Shown here piece after piece: positions 1-8,735 of a stretch of 64,000 nucleotides of DNA; positions within the stretch are counted from its first letter, which is position 1; each line of letters begins with the position of its first letter. The notes below the pieces were generated by a model that ran no database searches, had not been told where the DNA came from, and saw only the letters and a program-made list of their open reading frames with translations. The translations under genes were made by a program, and so were the position numbers. Where the stretch lies: NCBI RefSeq assembly GCF_014639875.1, contig NZ_BMGD01000001.1, forward strand, positions 802,223-866,222, in the 5' to 3' direction. This stretch comes from Blastomonas aquatica. GTDB lineage: Bacteria; Pseudomonadota; Alphaproteobacteria; Sphingomonadales; Sphingomonadaceae.

Positions 1-88
1 ATCAGCAAGGAATACGGGAAAGCGACCTTCCCGTTCCAAGCTGACCGAAAAACCCAGTCGGCTTGCCAAATGCGCCGGCAGGTGAAGA

Positions 89-109
89 CTTCGCCCTTCG
101 CCCTTCGCC
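89..109. repeat. Three perfect tandem copies of a 7-bp unit
   Basis: The unit cttcgcc occurs three times in direct succession, ending at the stop codon of the minus-strand methyltransferase gene. It therefore lies just downstream of that gene. Copy-number change would not alter the protein. No function is assigned. Confidence 0.6.
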
Positions 110-694
110 CTAGTCCCCGTGCTTCAAAGGGCGCCGCGCCCAGTAAAGATGGCAGGGGGGCAGGTTACGCCAGACATAAGCGCATTGGACATCGCCAAAA
201 CGCAGGGCCAGCATCGGCGCAATGGTCGAGCGCATCTGGTAGGCCAGAAGGGCGCCATCGCCTTGCAGAACGTCGGCGCTGGCATCGAGAATCCGGTTGC
301 CTTGATCTGCGGACATGGTGGAAAACGGAATTCCGGTCACGATCATATCGGCTTGCGCCAGTGCATGCTCTTCAAGGATATCAACGACCGATTCAGCCGA
401 GGCGGTGACCGCCAGCAAGCGCGGATCGTCGATTGTCTCTTGGAGGTGGCGCGTGAAATGGGGACTGAGATCGATTGCGACCAGACAGCTGCCAGGTACC
501 ATCCGCTCAAGAATGGCGCGGGTCAACGGACCGGTACCTGGTCCGAATTCAACGACTACCCTCAATTTGGCCCAATCGATCGGATCGAGCAGCGCTTCGA
601 CCAGATAGCGAGAGGCCGGGAACGCCGAGCCGACGAGATTGGGCTGGCGCAGGAACTCGCGGGTGGAAACCGAAAGCGCAGATGCCTGGCTCAC
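110..694 (-). CDS. Class I SAM-dependent methyltransferase, PmtA/KsgA-like
   Basis: A 194-residue soluble protein. The N-terminal region carries a SAM-binding motif I of the form VVEFGPGTGPLT (about residues 47-58), followed by an acidic end of strand 2 (AIDLSPHF) and a TGIPFS segment where rRNA dimethyltransferases and phospholipid N-methyltransferases have their NPPY/NLPF-like motif IV. Length and motif order fit the small bacterial phosphatidylethanolamine N-methyltransferase (PmtA) group or KsgA-like relatives; the substrate cannot be decided from sequence alone. The start is a GTG with no clear ribosome site, and no better in-frame start lies nearby. The gene stands alone, about 200 bp from its neighbour. 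A three-copy 7-bp repeat sits at its stop codon. Confidence 0.75.
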   Translation of the reverse strand: MSQASALSVSTREFLRQPNLVGSAFPASRYLVEALLDPIDWAKLRVVVEFGPGTGPLTRAILERMVPGSCLVAIDLSPHFTRHLQETIDDPRLLAVTASAESVVDILEEHALAQADMIVTGIPFSTMSADQGNRILDASADVLQGDGALLAYQMRSTIAPMLALRFGDVQCAYVWRNLPPCHLYWARRPLKHGD

Positions 695-891
695 GTGTCT
701 GCGCCAATCGGGTGGTGGGTATGATTACGGGCTGTCATGCGTCACTCCGCGTTGGGCATCGATGTGGGCGATCAACGTGACCGAATAACGTCCGGGCCTT
801 GACGCAGGTTCCGTACAGGTGGGTGCGGAAGAACGCCCATCGCTCAATCCATCCGCGCGCTATCGGCCCTCAAGTCGGCCCGTAGAATACG

Positions 892-1527
892 TCAGTTCGT
901 AGTGTCAGTACCGCTCGGGACCTGTTGCTGGGGTACCAGTACGAGCACGCGGCCCTCGACTCGCCAGGATTCGAGCTGCGACAGGAAGTTCATTCCCAGC
1001 ACATCGACATCACCCAGCGCGGGCGACACCACGACCTTGAGGTTTCGGGCCTCGATGCTGCCAAGCCCAAGCCGCTCGACCGTGCCGGTCTGCGCCTGCA
1101 CGTTGCCATTGGCGGTGCGCAGCACCACGGGCAGCAGGCTTGCGTCTCGCCCGACAGCGGCCTCGTCAGCGGTCGCCTGTGACAGCGCGGTCACGGTCGC
1201 GCCACTATCGACCAGCATCCGCCGTTCAATCCCATTGATCGAGGCTTGCGCCCAGAAATGGCCATCGCTTGCCATGCGCAGCCGGACCTCATCGCCCTCA
1301 ACGGTCTGGCTGTCGAGGCCAAGCTTGGCCGACAGCCGCGAAAGATTGGGGTCGAACGGGGCCTGCTGAAACAGGACGAAAAGACACAGCGCCAGCAAGG
1401 CGACCGAAAATAGCGATCGGAAGATCCGACCGACGAACGGAATGTTGAACAGCACGATCAGAACAACCGCTGCGCCGACCGCGTAGATTGCCAGCTGCTG
1501 CCATTCCGGATTGGTAGTGATATTCAT
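892..1527 (-). CDS. Membrane-anchored retropepsin-like aspartic protease (TIGR02281 type)
   Basis: A 211-residue protein with two N-terminal hydrophobic segments (about residues 12-32 and 38-55) followed by a periplasmic single-lobe aspartic protease domain. The catalytic signature is VDSGATVTALS with Asp near residue 107, and a second conserved glycine-rich turn, DVLGMNFL, lies further on, as in the clan AA TIGR02281 family. Such proteins have one active-site Asp per chain and probably act as dimers; the substrate is unknown. The chosen ATG at 1527 is preceded by GGGAG at good spacing; a GTG ten codons upstream lacks this. It is divergently transcribed from the PQQ dehydrogenase gene, sharing a 209-bp promoter region. 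Confidence 0.82.
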   Translation of the reverse strand: MNITTNPEWQQLAIYAVGAAVVLIVLFNIPFVGRIFRSLFSVALLALCLFVLFQQAPFDPNLSRLSAKLGLDSQTVEGDEVRLRMASDGHFWAQASINGIERRMLVDSGATVTALSQATADEAAVGRDASLLPVVLRTANGNVQAQTGTVERLGLGSIEARNLKVVVSPALGDVDVLGMNFLSQLESWRVEGRVLVLVPQQQVPSGTDTTN

Positions 1528-1603
1528 TTGATCTCCCGTCGGGCCTGTCACCTGCACAGGCCATCAACCATTTGAGCGGGTGATCGTTGCCCGGACGGCC
1601 GAA

Positions 1604-1631
1604 TTGACGCGCCTCCGCGCCCCTTTATCTA
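1604..1631 (+). promoter_or_regulatory. Candidate sigma-70-type promoter for the sorbosone dehydrogenase gene
   Basis: TTGACG at 1604-1609 and TATCTA at 1626-1631 are separated by 16 bp. Transcription would start near 1638, leaving a leader of about 100 nt before the start codon at 1737. Seen by eye only. Confidence 0.45.
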
Positions 1632-1736
1632 GAAGCTGCTGGTCGCACGAACGACACATCTCGGCGGACACTGGCGGGTGAACCAATCGGCTGTCGCTGC
1701 GTACGATGAGCAAATCCAGATCGAAGGGACCAGTTC

Positions 1737-2999
1737 ATGCGCATACGTCTTATTGCCCTTGCGGCCATTGTCACCTCGGGCGCTGCCATCGCGCAAACCC
1801 AAGTGCAGCTGGGAGTTCCCGATCAGGACAAGCCTTATGCGACGCCTGCCGTGATCAACCATCCGGTGGTGATCGGCTGGCCCGAAGGCAAAACCCCGCG
1901 CGCACCAAGGGGTTGGGACGTCGTGAAGTTTGCAGGTGATCTGGAAAACCCGCGCCAACTTCTCGAGCTTCCCAATGGTGACGTTCTGGTGTCCGAGGCA
2001 CGCCAGAAGCCCAAGCTCGATGCCGACCCCGAAACCGCGCGGGGCTTTGCACGTTCAAATGTGACGGGCTATTCCGCCAATCGGATTACGCTGCTGCGCG
2101 ATACCGACAAGGATGGCGTCGCCGACCAGACTTTCGTTGTGCTCGAAAATCTCAACCAGCCGTTCGGAATGGCGCTCGCGGGCGGGCGTCTGTATGTCGC
2201 GAACACAGATGCGGTGGTGAGCTATCCGTTTACGCCAGGCCAGACCCGGATCACCGCTGCGCCGCGCAAGCTGATAGCGCTGCCAGCGGGAGGCTATAAC
2301 AACCACTGGACCCGCAATCTGCAGCTCAGCCCCGATCAACGCACGCTCTTCGTGTCGGTGGGGTCGGCGAGCAATGTCGGCGAATACGGCATGGAGGAGG
2401 AAGAACGGCGCGCGGCCATTCTGGCGGTCGATCTGACCACCGGTCGTGAACGGATATATGCATCCGGGCTGCGCAATCCGGTGGGTATGGACGTCGCGGC
2501 AGACGGCACGCTGTGGACTGCGGTCAACGAGCGCGACGATTTTGGTGACAATATCTCGCCCGATTATGTGACGAGCGTTCAGGAAGGCGGCTTTTACGGC
2601 TGGCCCTACAGCTATTGGGGCAAGCAGGATCCGCGGCATGCCAACACCAAGCGCGAGCTGCTCGAAACGACTTTGCTCCCCGACATAGCTGCTGGCCCGC
2701 ATGCTGCTGCGCTGGGCTTTGCGCTGTCGCGGCCCGAGGATGGCAAGCAGTTCGGCTATATCGCCCGTCACGGATCATGGAACCGGGCAGATCTGGCGGG
2801 CTATGACGTGCTTTACGTTCCCATGGCCAACGGCAAGCCGACCGCCAATCCGCAACCGTTCCTGACGGGGTTTATCGCCGATGAGCGCGAAGGCACCGTG
2901 TATGGCCGCCCGGTCAGCGTCAGGACACGGACCGATGGCTCGGTCTTTGTCGTCGATGACAATGCGAACACTGTCTGGCTGGTGCGCAGGGCGCGCTGA
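1737..2999 (+). CDS. Periplasmic PQQ-dependent sugar (sorbosone) dehydrogenase
   Basis: A 420-residue protein with an N-terminal Sec signal peptide ending around AIAQ (residue 20), so it acts in the periplasm. The rest fits the soluble glucose/sorbosone dehydrogenase six-bladed beta-propeller. Visible family marks are the repeated blade segments ending in phrases such as GLRNPVGMDVAADGTLW, the NNHWTRNLQLSPD stretch near the centre and the C-terminal HGSWNRADLAGYDV region, which bring the PQQ- and calcium-binding residues together. It would oxidise an aldose or related sugar and pass electrons to the respiratory chain; the real substrate is uncertain. AGGGA lies 7 nt before the ATG. It ends three bases before a convergent gene with no terminator between them. 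Confidence 0.85.
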   Translation: MRIRLIALAAIVTSGAAIAQTQVQLGVPDQDKPYATPAVINHPVVIGWPEGKTPRAPRGWDVVKFAGDLENPRQLLELPNGDVLVSEARQKPKLDADPETARGFARSNVTGYSANRITLLRDTDKDGVADQTFVVLENLNQPFGMALAGGRLYVANTDAVVSYPFTPGQTRITAAPRKLIALPAGGYNNHWTRNLQLSPDQRTLFVSVGSASNVGEYGMEEEERRAAILAVDLTTGRERIYASGLRNPVGMDVAADGTLWTAVNERDDFGDNISPDYVTSVQEGGFYGWPYSYWGKQDPRHANTKRELLETTLLPDIAAGPHAAALGFALSRPEDGKQFGYIARHGSWNRADLAGYDVLYVPMANGKPTANPQPFLTGFIADEREGTVYGRPVSVRTRTDGSVFVVDDNANTVWLVRRAR

Positions 3000-3002
3000 C
3001 GA

Positions 3003-3755
3003 TCAGGGCAGAGGCTGCTCAGGCGCTCCGCTGACACCAGACGGGGCACCTGCGCCGCCTCCGCCACCTCCTGCTCCACCTGTACCACCGCCACCACGCC
3101 CGTCGCCGGCATCTGACTTGCCACGACCGCCAGTCGATGATGGACGTGTTGGCCCCTGCATCGGGATTGCCAGACCGGGCGAGATCGGTTCGAGGTCGAG
3201 GGCCGAACGGATGAAATTGCGCAGTGCTACGACGAGATCGTGCGTGTGCACCAGCCGTCCAGCGACAAGGTCGTTCGCGGCGCGTTCGGCAAGCTGAACC
3301 AGTTCTTGGGTCCCCAGCAGGATGATATCCGATAACGCCGCTTCGACCGCATCGCGGATGCGTCGGCGGCGGTCCGAACCGCTTACTGCTTCTGAGGACA
3401 GATCAATCCCTCCTGCATCCGATTGGCCGGGTTCGTGTGTGGATCGCAGTTGCAGGTCACGCAAATGGCGCGGATCAACCGCCAGATCACCGGTGAACGA
3501 TCCGCCCAGAACCCGATAGGCGGCGATCAGTGTCTTGAGGCGTTCGTTGATCTGGCGGTTGGCGCGCTCGCGGCGCTGCTGGACCGTCATCATGATCAGC
3601 ACCCGCACCGCGACCCCGATGACGGTGATCAGCGCCAGCAGGGTCAGCGTGATGATGATATTTTGCCATGAACTGAAATCGAGGTTGCGCACATCCTGGG
3701 GCCTTTTGCTCGGCAGGTCGTCTTGAAGAGGGCTGCAACCCCGATCGTATCGCAT
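3003..3755 (-). CDS. Membrane protein of unknown function with glycine-rich tail
   Basis: A 250-residue protein that I do not recognise. After a polar N-terminus there is one strong transmembrane helix (about residues 32-55), then a basic, probably helical cytoplasmic segment (QQRRERANRQINERL), a central region with two predicted amphipathic helices, and a C-terminal tail from about residue 210 made almost only of Gly, Ala, Pro and Ser. The ATG used has no ribosome site; a GTG at 3692, just ahead of the membrane helix, is an alternative. The gene converges on the dehydrogenase gene. Two 15-bp direct repeats lie directly upstream and may be operators. Confidence 0.6.
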   Translation of the reverse strand: MRYDRGCSPLQDDLPSKRPQDVRNLDFSSWQNIIITLTLLALITVIGVAVRVLIMMTVQQRRERANRQINERLKTLIAAYRVLGGSFTGDLAVDPRHLRDLQLRSTHEPGQSDAGGIDLSSEAVSGSDRRRRIRDAVEAALSDIILLGTQELVQLAERAANDLVAGRLVHTHDLVVALRNFIRSALDLEPISPGLAIPMQGPTRPSSTGGRGKSDAGDGRGGGGTGGAGGGGGGAGAPSGVSGAPEQPLP

Positions 3756-3769
3756 ATGGGTGCAGCGCG

Positions 3770-3817
3770 AACGGGTTTAACGCGCTTTGTCATCTTTTTC
3801 GCAACGGGTGTAACGCG
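3770..3817. promoter_or_regulatory. Pair of 15-bp direct repeats, candidate operator
   Basis: aacgggtttaacgcg (3770-3784) and aacgggtgtaacgcg (3803-3817) differ at one base and start exactly 33 bp apart, about three helical turns. They lie upstream of the minus-strand gene ending at 3003, so a regulator binding the same face of the DNA is plausible. Confidence 0.4.
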
Positions 3818-3917
3818 TCTATTGCCCTTTGCCCGATCAAACTGATGGCACACCGGCGCCGAGGGATGGGTTTGGGGCAGATGGCCTGCGTCAGATTGCA
3901 ACCCGAGCCCCCGACCT

Positions 3918-3937
3918 CCGCCGGCACGGCGGGTTTT
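3918..3937 (+). terminator. Rho-independent terminator, plus strand
   Basis: A perfect 6-bp GC stem (CCGCCG/CGGCGG, loop GCA) is followed by GTTTT. The T run lies only on the plus side. No plus-strand protein gene ends here, so it may close a short untranslated RNA. Confidence 0.5.
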
Positions 3938-3963
3938 CCTGCAGGGCACGCGCCCTTGGCCGT

Positions 3964-5382
3964 TCAGGCGCCCGAGGGTGAGCCCGAATCATGGTTCGCA
4001 GGAAGCGCGATCGGTGTCGCACCACATACGGTGCGCAGCGCGGTCTTCAGCCCCTCCTCCATCGTTGGATGGTAGAAGGGCATCTTGAGCAACTGCGTCG
4101 CGGTCATCTTTTGCTGGATCGCCCAGGCCAGAAGATGACCCAGATGCTCGCCTGCCGGAGCGACGAGATCCGCGCCGATCAATACGCCATCGGGGGCTGC
4201 GGCATACAGCGTCAGTGCGCCTTCGTTGCGCGCCTCCACGCGGGCGCGGCCCTGGTCGGTGAAATCGGTGGTTCCGCTGATCGCGCCGTCCTCTTCGGCC
4301 TCCCCGATGCTGACGACAGGGGGGTCGGTAAAGGTGATGCTGAACGGCACATAGCGATCGATGCGCACCGGCGCGGGCCAGGCTGCCGCATTGCGCCCGG
4401 CGATGGCGCCCTCGTGCGAGGCCTCGTGGAGCAACGGCAGATCGGCGGCAACATCGCCCGCGATGAACACGGAACTGTCGCCGCAGCGCATCGTCGCCCG
4501 GTCGTGACACGGGACGCCCTTGTCATCCAGCTCGAGCCCTGCGTTCTCGATATTGAGACCGTCCAGCATCGGCGGCCGCCCGACCGCGACCAGCACATGG
4601 TCGAACAGGGCATCGCCCTCGCTGGCTCCGGTCCAGCCGATGCGCACCTGGTCGCCCTGCTTGTGAGGCGTCACCTCGACTCCCAGGTGCAGATCGACAT
4701 CGCGCTCGATGATCTCCTGCAGCGCCGCGTGGACGCGCGGGCAGCGCAGCTTTGCCATCCGATCGGCCTTGTCGAACAGCGCGACCTTGACGCCGAGCCG
4801 GGCGAAGGCCTGGGCCAGCTCGAGCCCGATCGCACCCGATCCGACCACCGCAAGCCTCCCGGGCAGCTTTTTGAGCTCGAAAACATTCTCGTTGGTCAAC
4901 GCAAGGTCGCCGAGCGCTGCGAAAGGCCCCGGCATCACCGGGCGCGACCCTGTTGCGATGACGATCGCGCGTGCCGCGATGGTGCGTCCGTCATCGAGCA
5001 GCAGCCGGTCCGGAGCCGCAAAACGTGCTTTGGAGGTTATGCGGATGCTCTTGGGGATATTGGCGATCGATTTGCGCGTCGATTCGGCAAACCGGTCGCG
5101 CTCGTGCCGGACACGCTCAAGCACGGCAGTACCATCGATGCGGACATCACCGACGCGTATCCCGAAGGTATCGGCCAGATCGACGGCATGCCGGGCCTTT
5201 GCCGCTGCGATCAGCAATTTGGACGGCATGCACCCGACCGTGGCGCAGGTGGTGCCGTCAAAGGCAGGGTCGATCAGCAGCGTCGATGCGCCGTTGCTGC
5301 GCGCCGCGCGTTCGGCAGCGAGGCCGGCAGTGCCGGCCCCGATTACCGCAACGTCGCAGCGCAGCGTTTCTGCGTCGTTCAT
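3964..5382 (-). CDS. Dihydrolipoyl dehydrogenase-like flavin disulfide reductase
   Basis: A 472-residue class I pyridine nucleotide-disulfide oxidoreductase. Visible are the FAD-binding GAGTAG (about 16-21), the redox-active disulfide CATVGC (about 46-51), the second dinucleotide motif GSGAIG, the ATG-SRP stretch, and the C-terminal HPTMEE motif that supplies the catalytic His-Glu pair in the partner subunit. Length is standard. It would oxidise a dithiol such as dihydrolipoamide with NAD, but it stands outside any 2-oxoacid dehydrogenase operon, so mercuric reductase-like or other disulfide reductase roles remain open. Its ATG overlaps the stop of the upstream aldehyde dehydrogenase gene by four bases (ATGA), so the two are translationally coupled. 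Confidence 0.85.
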   Translation of the reverse strand: MNDAETLRCDVAVIGAGTAGLAAERAARSNGASTLLIDPAFDGTTCATVGCMPSKLLIAAAKARHAVDLADTFGIRVGDVRIDGTAVLERVRHERDRFAESTRKSIANIPKSIRITSKARFAAPDRLLLDDGRTIAARAIVIATGSRPVMPGPFAALGDLALTNENVFELKKLPGRLAVVGSGAIGLELAQAFARLGVKVALFDKADRMAKLRCPRVHAALQEIIERDVDLHLGVEVTPHKQGDQVRIGWTGASEGDALFDHVLVAVGRPPMLDGLNIENAGLELDDKGVPCHDRATMRCGDSSVFIAGDVAADLPLLHEASHEGAIAGRNAAAWPAPVRIDRYVPFSITFTDPPVVSIGEAEEDGAISGTTDFTDQGRARVEARNEGALTLYAAAPDGVLIGADLVAPAGEHLGHLLAWAIQQKMTATQLLKMPFYHPTMEEGLKTALRTVCGATPIALPANHDSGSPSGA

Positions 5383-6755
5383 CCGACGAGGATAGCCTTG
5401 GCGTTGACGAATTCCTTCAGGCCTTCGGGGCCGTGCTCACGGCCATAGCCCGAATTCTTCACCCCGCCGAAGGGCATATCGGGCGATGCGACGTTGAAAT
5501 TGTTGATGAACACCATTCCGGTATCGAAATATTTGGCCGCCAGTTCCTTGGCGCGTTCGGTATCCCTGCTGAAGATGCCTCCACCCAGGCCATAGCGGCT
5601 GTCATTGGCGATCCGCATCGCATCCTCGTCATCCTTGGCTCGGATGATCGATGCCGCCGGCCCAAACAGCTCGTCGTCATAGGCCGGCTGGCCAGGCGCG
5701 ACATCGACCAGTACGGTGGGGGGATAGAACCACCCGGTGCGATCGGGGATCTCACCGCCGGTGAGAACGCGCGCGCCCTTGGCGACGCTCTTTTCGACCT
5801 GATCGTGCAGCGAATCACGCTGGCGCTTGGATACCAGCGGGCCGAGCTGTGACGCATCGTCGCTCGGATCACCCATCTGAAGGCCTTCGAACTGCTCGAC
5901 ATAGCCCTTCACGAACGCATCATAATTGGCCTCGGTAACGATGAAGCGCTTGGCGTTCACGCATGTCTGGCCATTGTTGTAGATGCGTCCCTGGACGCAG
6001 GTCTTGATCGCAAGGTCGAGATCGGCATCGCCGAGCACCAGATACGCGTCGTTTGATCCAAGCTCGAGCACGGTCTTCTTGGCAACCGAGGCAGCCTTGG
6101 CACCGACGGTACGGCCCGCCTTATCGCTGCCGGTGAGCGTGACACCGCGCACGAGCTTGTGCTCGATCACCTTGTCGGACTGATCGTGATCGATCACCAG
6201 AACCCCGAACAGCCCTTTGGGAAGGCCGGCGCGCTCGTACAGATCACGCAGGTATTGGCCGCTTCCGGTGCAGTTTTCGGCATGCTTGAGCAACACGCCG
6301 TTGCCCCCCATCAGGCTGGCAACCGAATAGCGGATCGCCTGGTATGCCGGGAAATTCCACGGCTGGATGCCATATATGACTCCCAGGGGCGCGTGCGAGA
6401 CAAAGCCATCGCCATTGTCGGTTTCGCGCTTTTGGTCAGCCAGCACCTTGGGGCCTTGTTTGGCAGTATAATCGCAGATCGCCGCGCACAGATCGACCTC
6501 CTGCAGGCTGTCGCGCATCAGCTTGCCGACCTCGCGGGTCATCAACTGCGCGAACTCCTCCTTTGAAGATCGCAGCTCGTCGGCAATCTGTGCGATCACC
6601 TTGGCGCGTTCCTCGAGGCTCTGCAGGCGCCAATCGAGGAACGCCTTGTGGCTGGCCTCAACGACGCCCATCGCTTCGTCGTCATTCATGTAGTGATAAG
6701 TCTCGATCGGTTGCTCGGTCAGCGGGTTGATCGTCTGGAAGTTGCGGTTAGTCAT
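5379..6755 (-). CDS. gabD: NAD(P)-dependent succinate-semialdehyde dehydrogenase family protein
   Basis: A 458-residue cytoplasmic aldehyde dehydrogenase. The cofactor-binding PWNFP, the general-base segment ELGSND and the catalytic cysteine in NNGQTCVNAKRF are all present, followed by the conserved PFGGVKNSGYGREHG near the C-terminus. The usual ELGG is ELGS here. Closest group by appearance is succinate-semialdehyde dehydrogenase (GabD/Sad), which feeds GABA or 4-hydroxybutyrate carbon into succinate; substrate choice is inferred. GGAG lies 6 nt before the ATG. It is first in a two-gene unit with the disulfide reductase. The next gene upstream, on the same strand, ends 48 bp before it. Confidence 0.85.
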   Translation of the reverse strand: MTNRNFQTINPLTEQPIETYHYMNDDEAMGVVEASHKAFLDWRLQSLEERAKVIAQIADELRSSKEEFAQLMTREVGKLMRDSLQEVDLCAAICDYTAKQGPKVLADQKRETDNGDGFVSHAPLGVIYGIQPWNFPAYQAIRYSVASLMGGNGVLLKHAENCTGSGQYLRDLYERAGLPKGLFGVLVIDHDQSDKVIEHKLVRGVTLTGSDKAGRTVGAKAASVAKKTVLELGSNDAYLVLGDADLDLAIKTCVQGRIYNNGQTCVNAKRFIVTEANYDAFVKGYVEQFEGLQMGDPSDDASQLGPLVSKRQRDSLHDQVEKSVAKGARVLTGGEIPDRTGWFYPPTVLVDVAPGQPAYDDELFGPAASIIRAKDDEDAMRIANDSRYGLGGGIFSRDTERAKELAAKYFDTGMVFINNFNVASPDMPFGGVKNSGYGREHGPEGLKEFVNAKAILVG

Positions 6756-6803
6756 GTAAATCTCCGGATATGGGTTGGGGGTGAGGCCAGATCGGTCAGC
6801 AGA

Positions 6804-7565
6804 TCAGCCATATTCGGCGCGGTGACTGTCGAGCGTTTTCTCGACGTCACTCAGCGCATGCGTGATTTCGGCTTGCCAGCCGCCGGGTTCGAGGTGCCGG
6901 ACGGCCGAATGTGCGGTGCACACCGTCCGGGTACCGGCCCAGTCGCGCGCGATCTCCTGCGCCCAGCGGGCATAATCGTCGGCCGCGCCCTTGCGCGTTT
7001 CGAGCGCCTTGGACAGCATCGGGTGGAAGCGCAGGCGCGGCTCGGGAAGGATTGGACGCAGGATGCCCGGGGGTTCGAGTACATTGATCGTGTCATCGAC
7101 ATGGACGATCCCGCTCGCGCGGTGGCGAACGAGCACCGATGCGACATGGACGCTGTCATCCGAACTCACGAAATCGACCCCTAGTGGGACCGAAAATGCG
7201 AAATCCTCGGCAAACTCGCGCTGGGTTTCGGGATCCTCGATGACCGCCTGCTCCCAAGGCAGTTCCGGCGCCTTGGACAGGTGACGCCGCGTCCCGATCA
7301 GGCGGGCAGCGGGCAGAATGCGGTGCAACGCGGCGCAGTGCAGCGTGTGAAAGGGATGGACGTTGACGATCGCTTCGACCTGGCTGCCGCCATCGGTCAG
7401 TGCGAGCAGATCGGCGCGATCCTTGTCATCGAGATCGTAGCTGTCGAGGACAACGAAGCGCCCGTTTGTGCGGCGGACAAGCGAGATATGGGTACCGAGA
7501 TTGATGATCTTTGCGATCTTAAAATCGCCACGGAAATTCCAGAAGTCATCATGCAATCGGGTCAC
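6804..7565 (-). CDS. Metallo-beta-lactamase-like hydrolase of unknown function
   Basis: A 253-residue soluble protein resembling the MBL-fold/DUF4336 group. It has a strand-rich start (INLGTHISLVRRTNGRFVVLD), a histidine cluster NVHPFHTLHCAAL at about residues 68-80 that sits where the HxHxDH zinc motif would be, and a later HVDDTINV with a conserved Asp pair. The canonical metal motif is not intact, so catalysis is uncertain. A GTG start is supported by GGAG five bases upstream. It lies between yihY and the aldehyde dehydrogenase gene on the same strand, 48 bp from the latter, so cotranscription is possible. No signal peptide is seen. Confidence 0.6.
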   Translation of the reverse strand: MTRLHDDFWNFRGDFKIAKIINLGTHISLVRRTNGRFVVLDSYDLDDKDRADLLALTDGGSQVEAIVNVHPFHTLHCAALHRILPAARLIGTRRHLSKAPELPWEQAVIEDPETQREFAEDFAFSVPLGVDFVSSDDSVHVASVLVRHRASGIVHVDDTINVLEPPGILRPILPEPRLRFHPMLSKALETRKGAADDYARWAQEIARDWAGTRTVCTAHSAVRHLEPGGWQAEITHALSDVEKTLDSHRAEYG

Positions 7566-7643
7566 TTGCGCTCCACTCTCATAGGTTCATTGCCGGGGAA
7601 TATGAACCTTACGTGCCGGTCGGGGCTGGGTTCCAGACGCAGC

Positions 7644-8735
7644 TCAGGTCGCATCCTGGCTGGCATGTCGTTGCCGCCGTTTGTCGAGGATGGCACGCGA
7701 GGCATCGTCCAGGGCAACCGTGTCCGCCAGTACCGCGCCACGCTGTCCGATCGGGCGGTCGGCGCCGACCGTTGAATCGCGGAAGGTCTGGCGCTCGGTT
7801 TCGGCATTGATCTCGGCGCCGATCAGCACGGCATAGGCCGAAAGGAACAGCCACATCAGGAAGATGACGATCGCGGCGAGCGAACCATAGGTCGCGTTAT
7901 AGTCGCTGATATTGGACGCGTAGAACCCGAACCCTACGGTGATCAAAAGCCATAACAGCGTTGAGGCGACCGAGCCCAGCGACAGCCAGCGCCATTTTGC
8001 GGCGCGGCGATCGGGCGCATAGCGAAAGAAGATCGCGAAGGTGACGCTCACCAGCATCGCGGCCACCGCCCAGGTCATGATCTGCACCAGCAACAATGCG
8101 CCGCCGCCGATATAGCCTGCAAGAAAGTTGCGCGCGTAGGTGAACAGCGAAATCGAGACCAGCCCGACGATCGCGATGCCTGCCATCCCCAATGTGATCG
8201 TCACCGCCACCCAGGTGGTTTTGACGACGCCGCGAGTCTCGTGTTCCTGATAGATGATGTTGAGCGCGCGCATCATCGCGGTCGCCGCCCGCATCGCGCC
8301 ATAGGTCGAAAACAGCAGCGCGATCACCAGCCCGAGCCCCTGCTGCGTGGTGTTGGCGGTGACGATCTGGAGCAGCTGCTCGCGCAGGATCGTCAGTACC
8401 TCGGACGGAACGACGCCGGTCAGAAGATCGAGGCTGTTGGTGACCGTCGCCGGATCGGCGATCAGGCCATAGAGCAGCACGATGACTGCGATCAGCGGCA
8501 CGAACGCGAGGAAAGCAAAGAACGCGACCCCGGCTGCGAGCAGCGCGAGGTTGTGGAAGTCGTTCATCACATAGATGCGCTTGGCAATCGCCCACCACGC
8601 GCTGCGGGGCATCTGCAGCGGCGAGGTCGCGGTGCCGCCGGGGACCTCGTGCGCCAGCGCATCGGCAAGCTCAGCCGGGGCCTTGTCGATCACGTCGTTG
8701 GCAACCGGTGGCTGGACGGGACCCGGCTCGGTCAT
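7644..8735 (-). CDS. yihY: YihY/BrkB-family inner membrane protein
   Basis: A 363-residue polytopic protein with about six transmembrane helices between residues 65 and 320. Family-typical segments include the AFLAFVPLIAVIVLLYGL helix and the C-terminal YGSLAAIVIFLMWLFLSAYAVLIGAEINAE helix. The tail is polar. The family was once misnamed RNase BN; its members are envelope proteins, and recent work on relatives links them to phospholipid transport, so a link to TamB-type lipid transfer here is attractive but inferred. The ATG at 8735 overlaps the stop of the small lipoprotein gene by four bases (ATGA), making it the last gene of the tamA-tamB run. An upstream extension in this frame is only a shadow of that gene. 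Confidence 0.85.
   Translation of the reverse strand: MTEPGPVQPPVANDVIDKAPAELADALAHEVPGGTATSPLQMPRSAWWAIAKRIYVMNDFHNLALLAAGVAFFAFLAFVPLIAVIVLLYGLIADPATVTNSLDLLTGVVPSEVLTILREQLLQIVTANTTQQGLGLVIALLFSTYGAMRAATAMMRALNIIYQEHETRGVVKTTWVAVTITLGMAGIAIVGLVSISLFTYARNFLAGYIGGGALLLVQIMTWAVAAMLVSVTFAIFFRYAPDRRAAKWRWLSLGSVASTLLWLLITVGFGFYASNISDYNATYGSLAAIVIFLMWLFLSAYAVLIGAEINAETERQTFRDSTVGADRPIGQRGAVLADTVALDDASRAILDKRRQRHASQDAT

Noticed and set aside
3991..5448. 485-codon open frame on the plus strand
   Set aside because: Antisense to the flavin disulfide reductase with all catalytic motifs intact; no recognisable domain in the frame.
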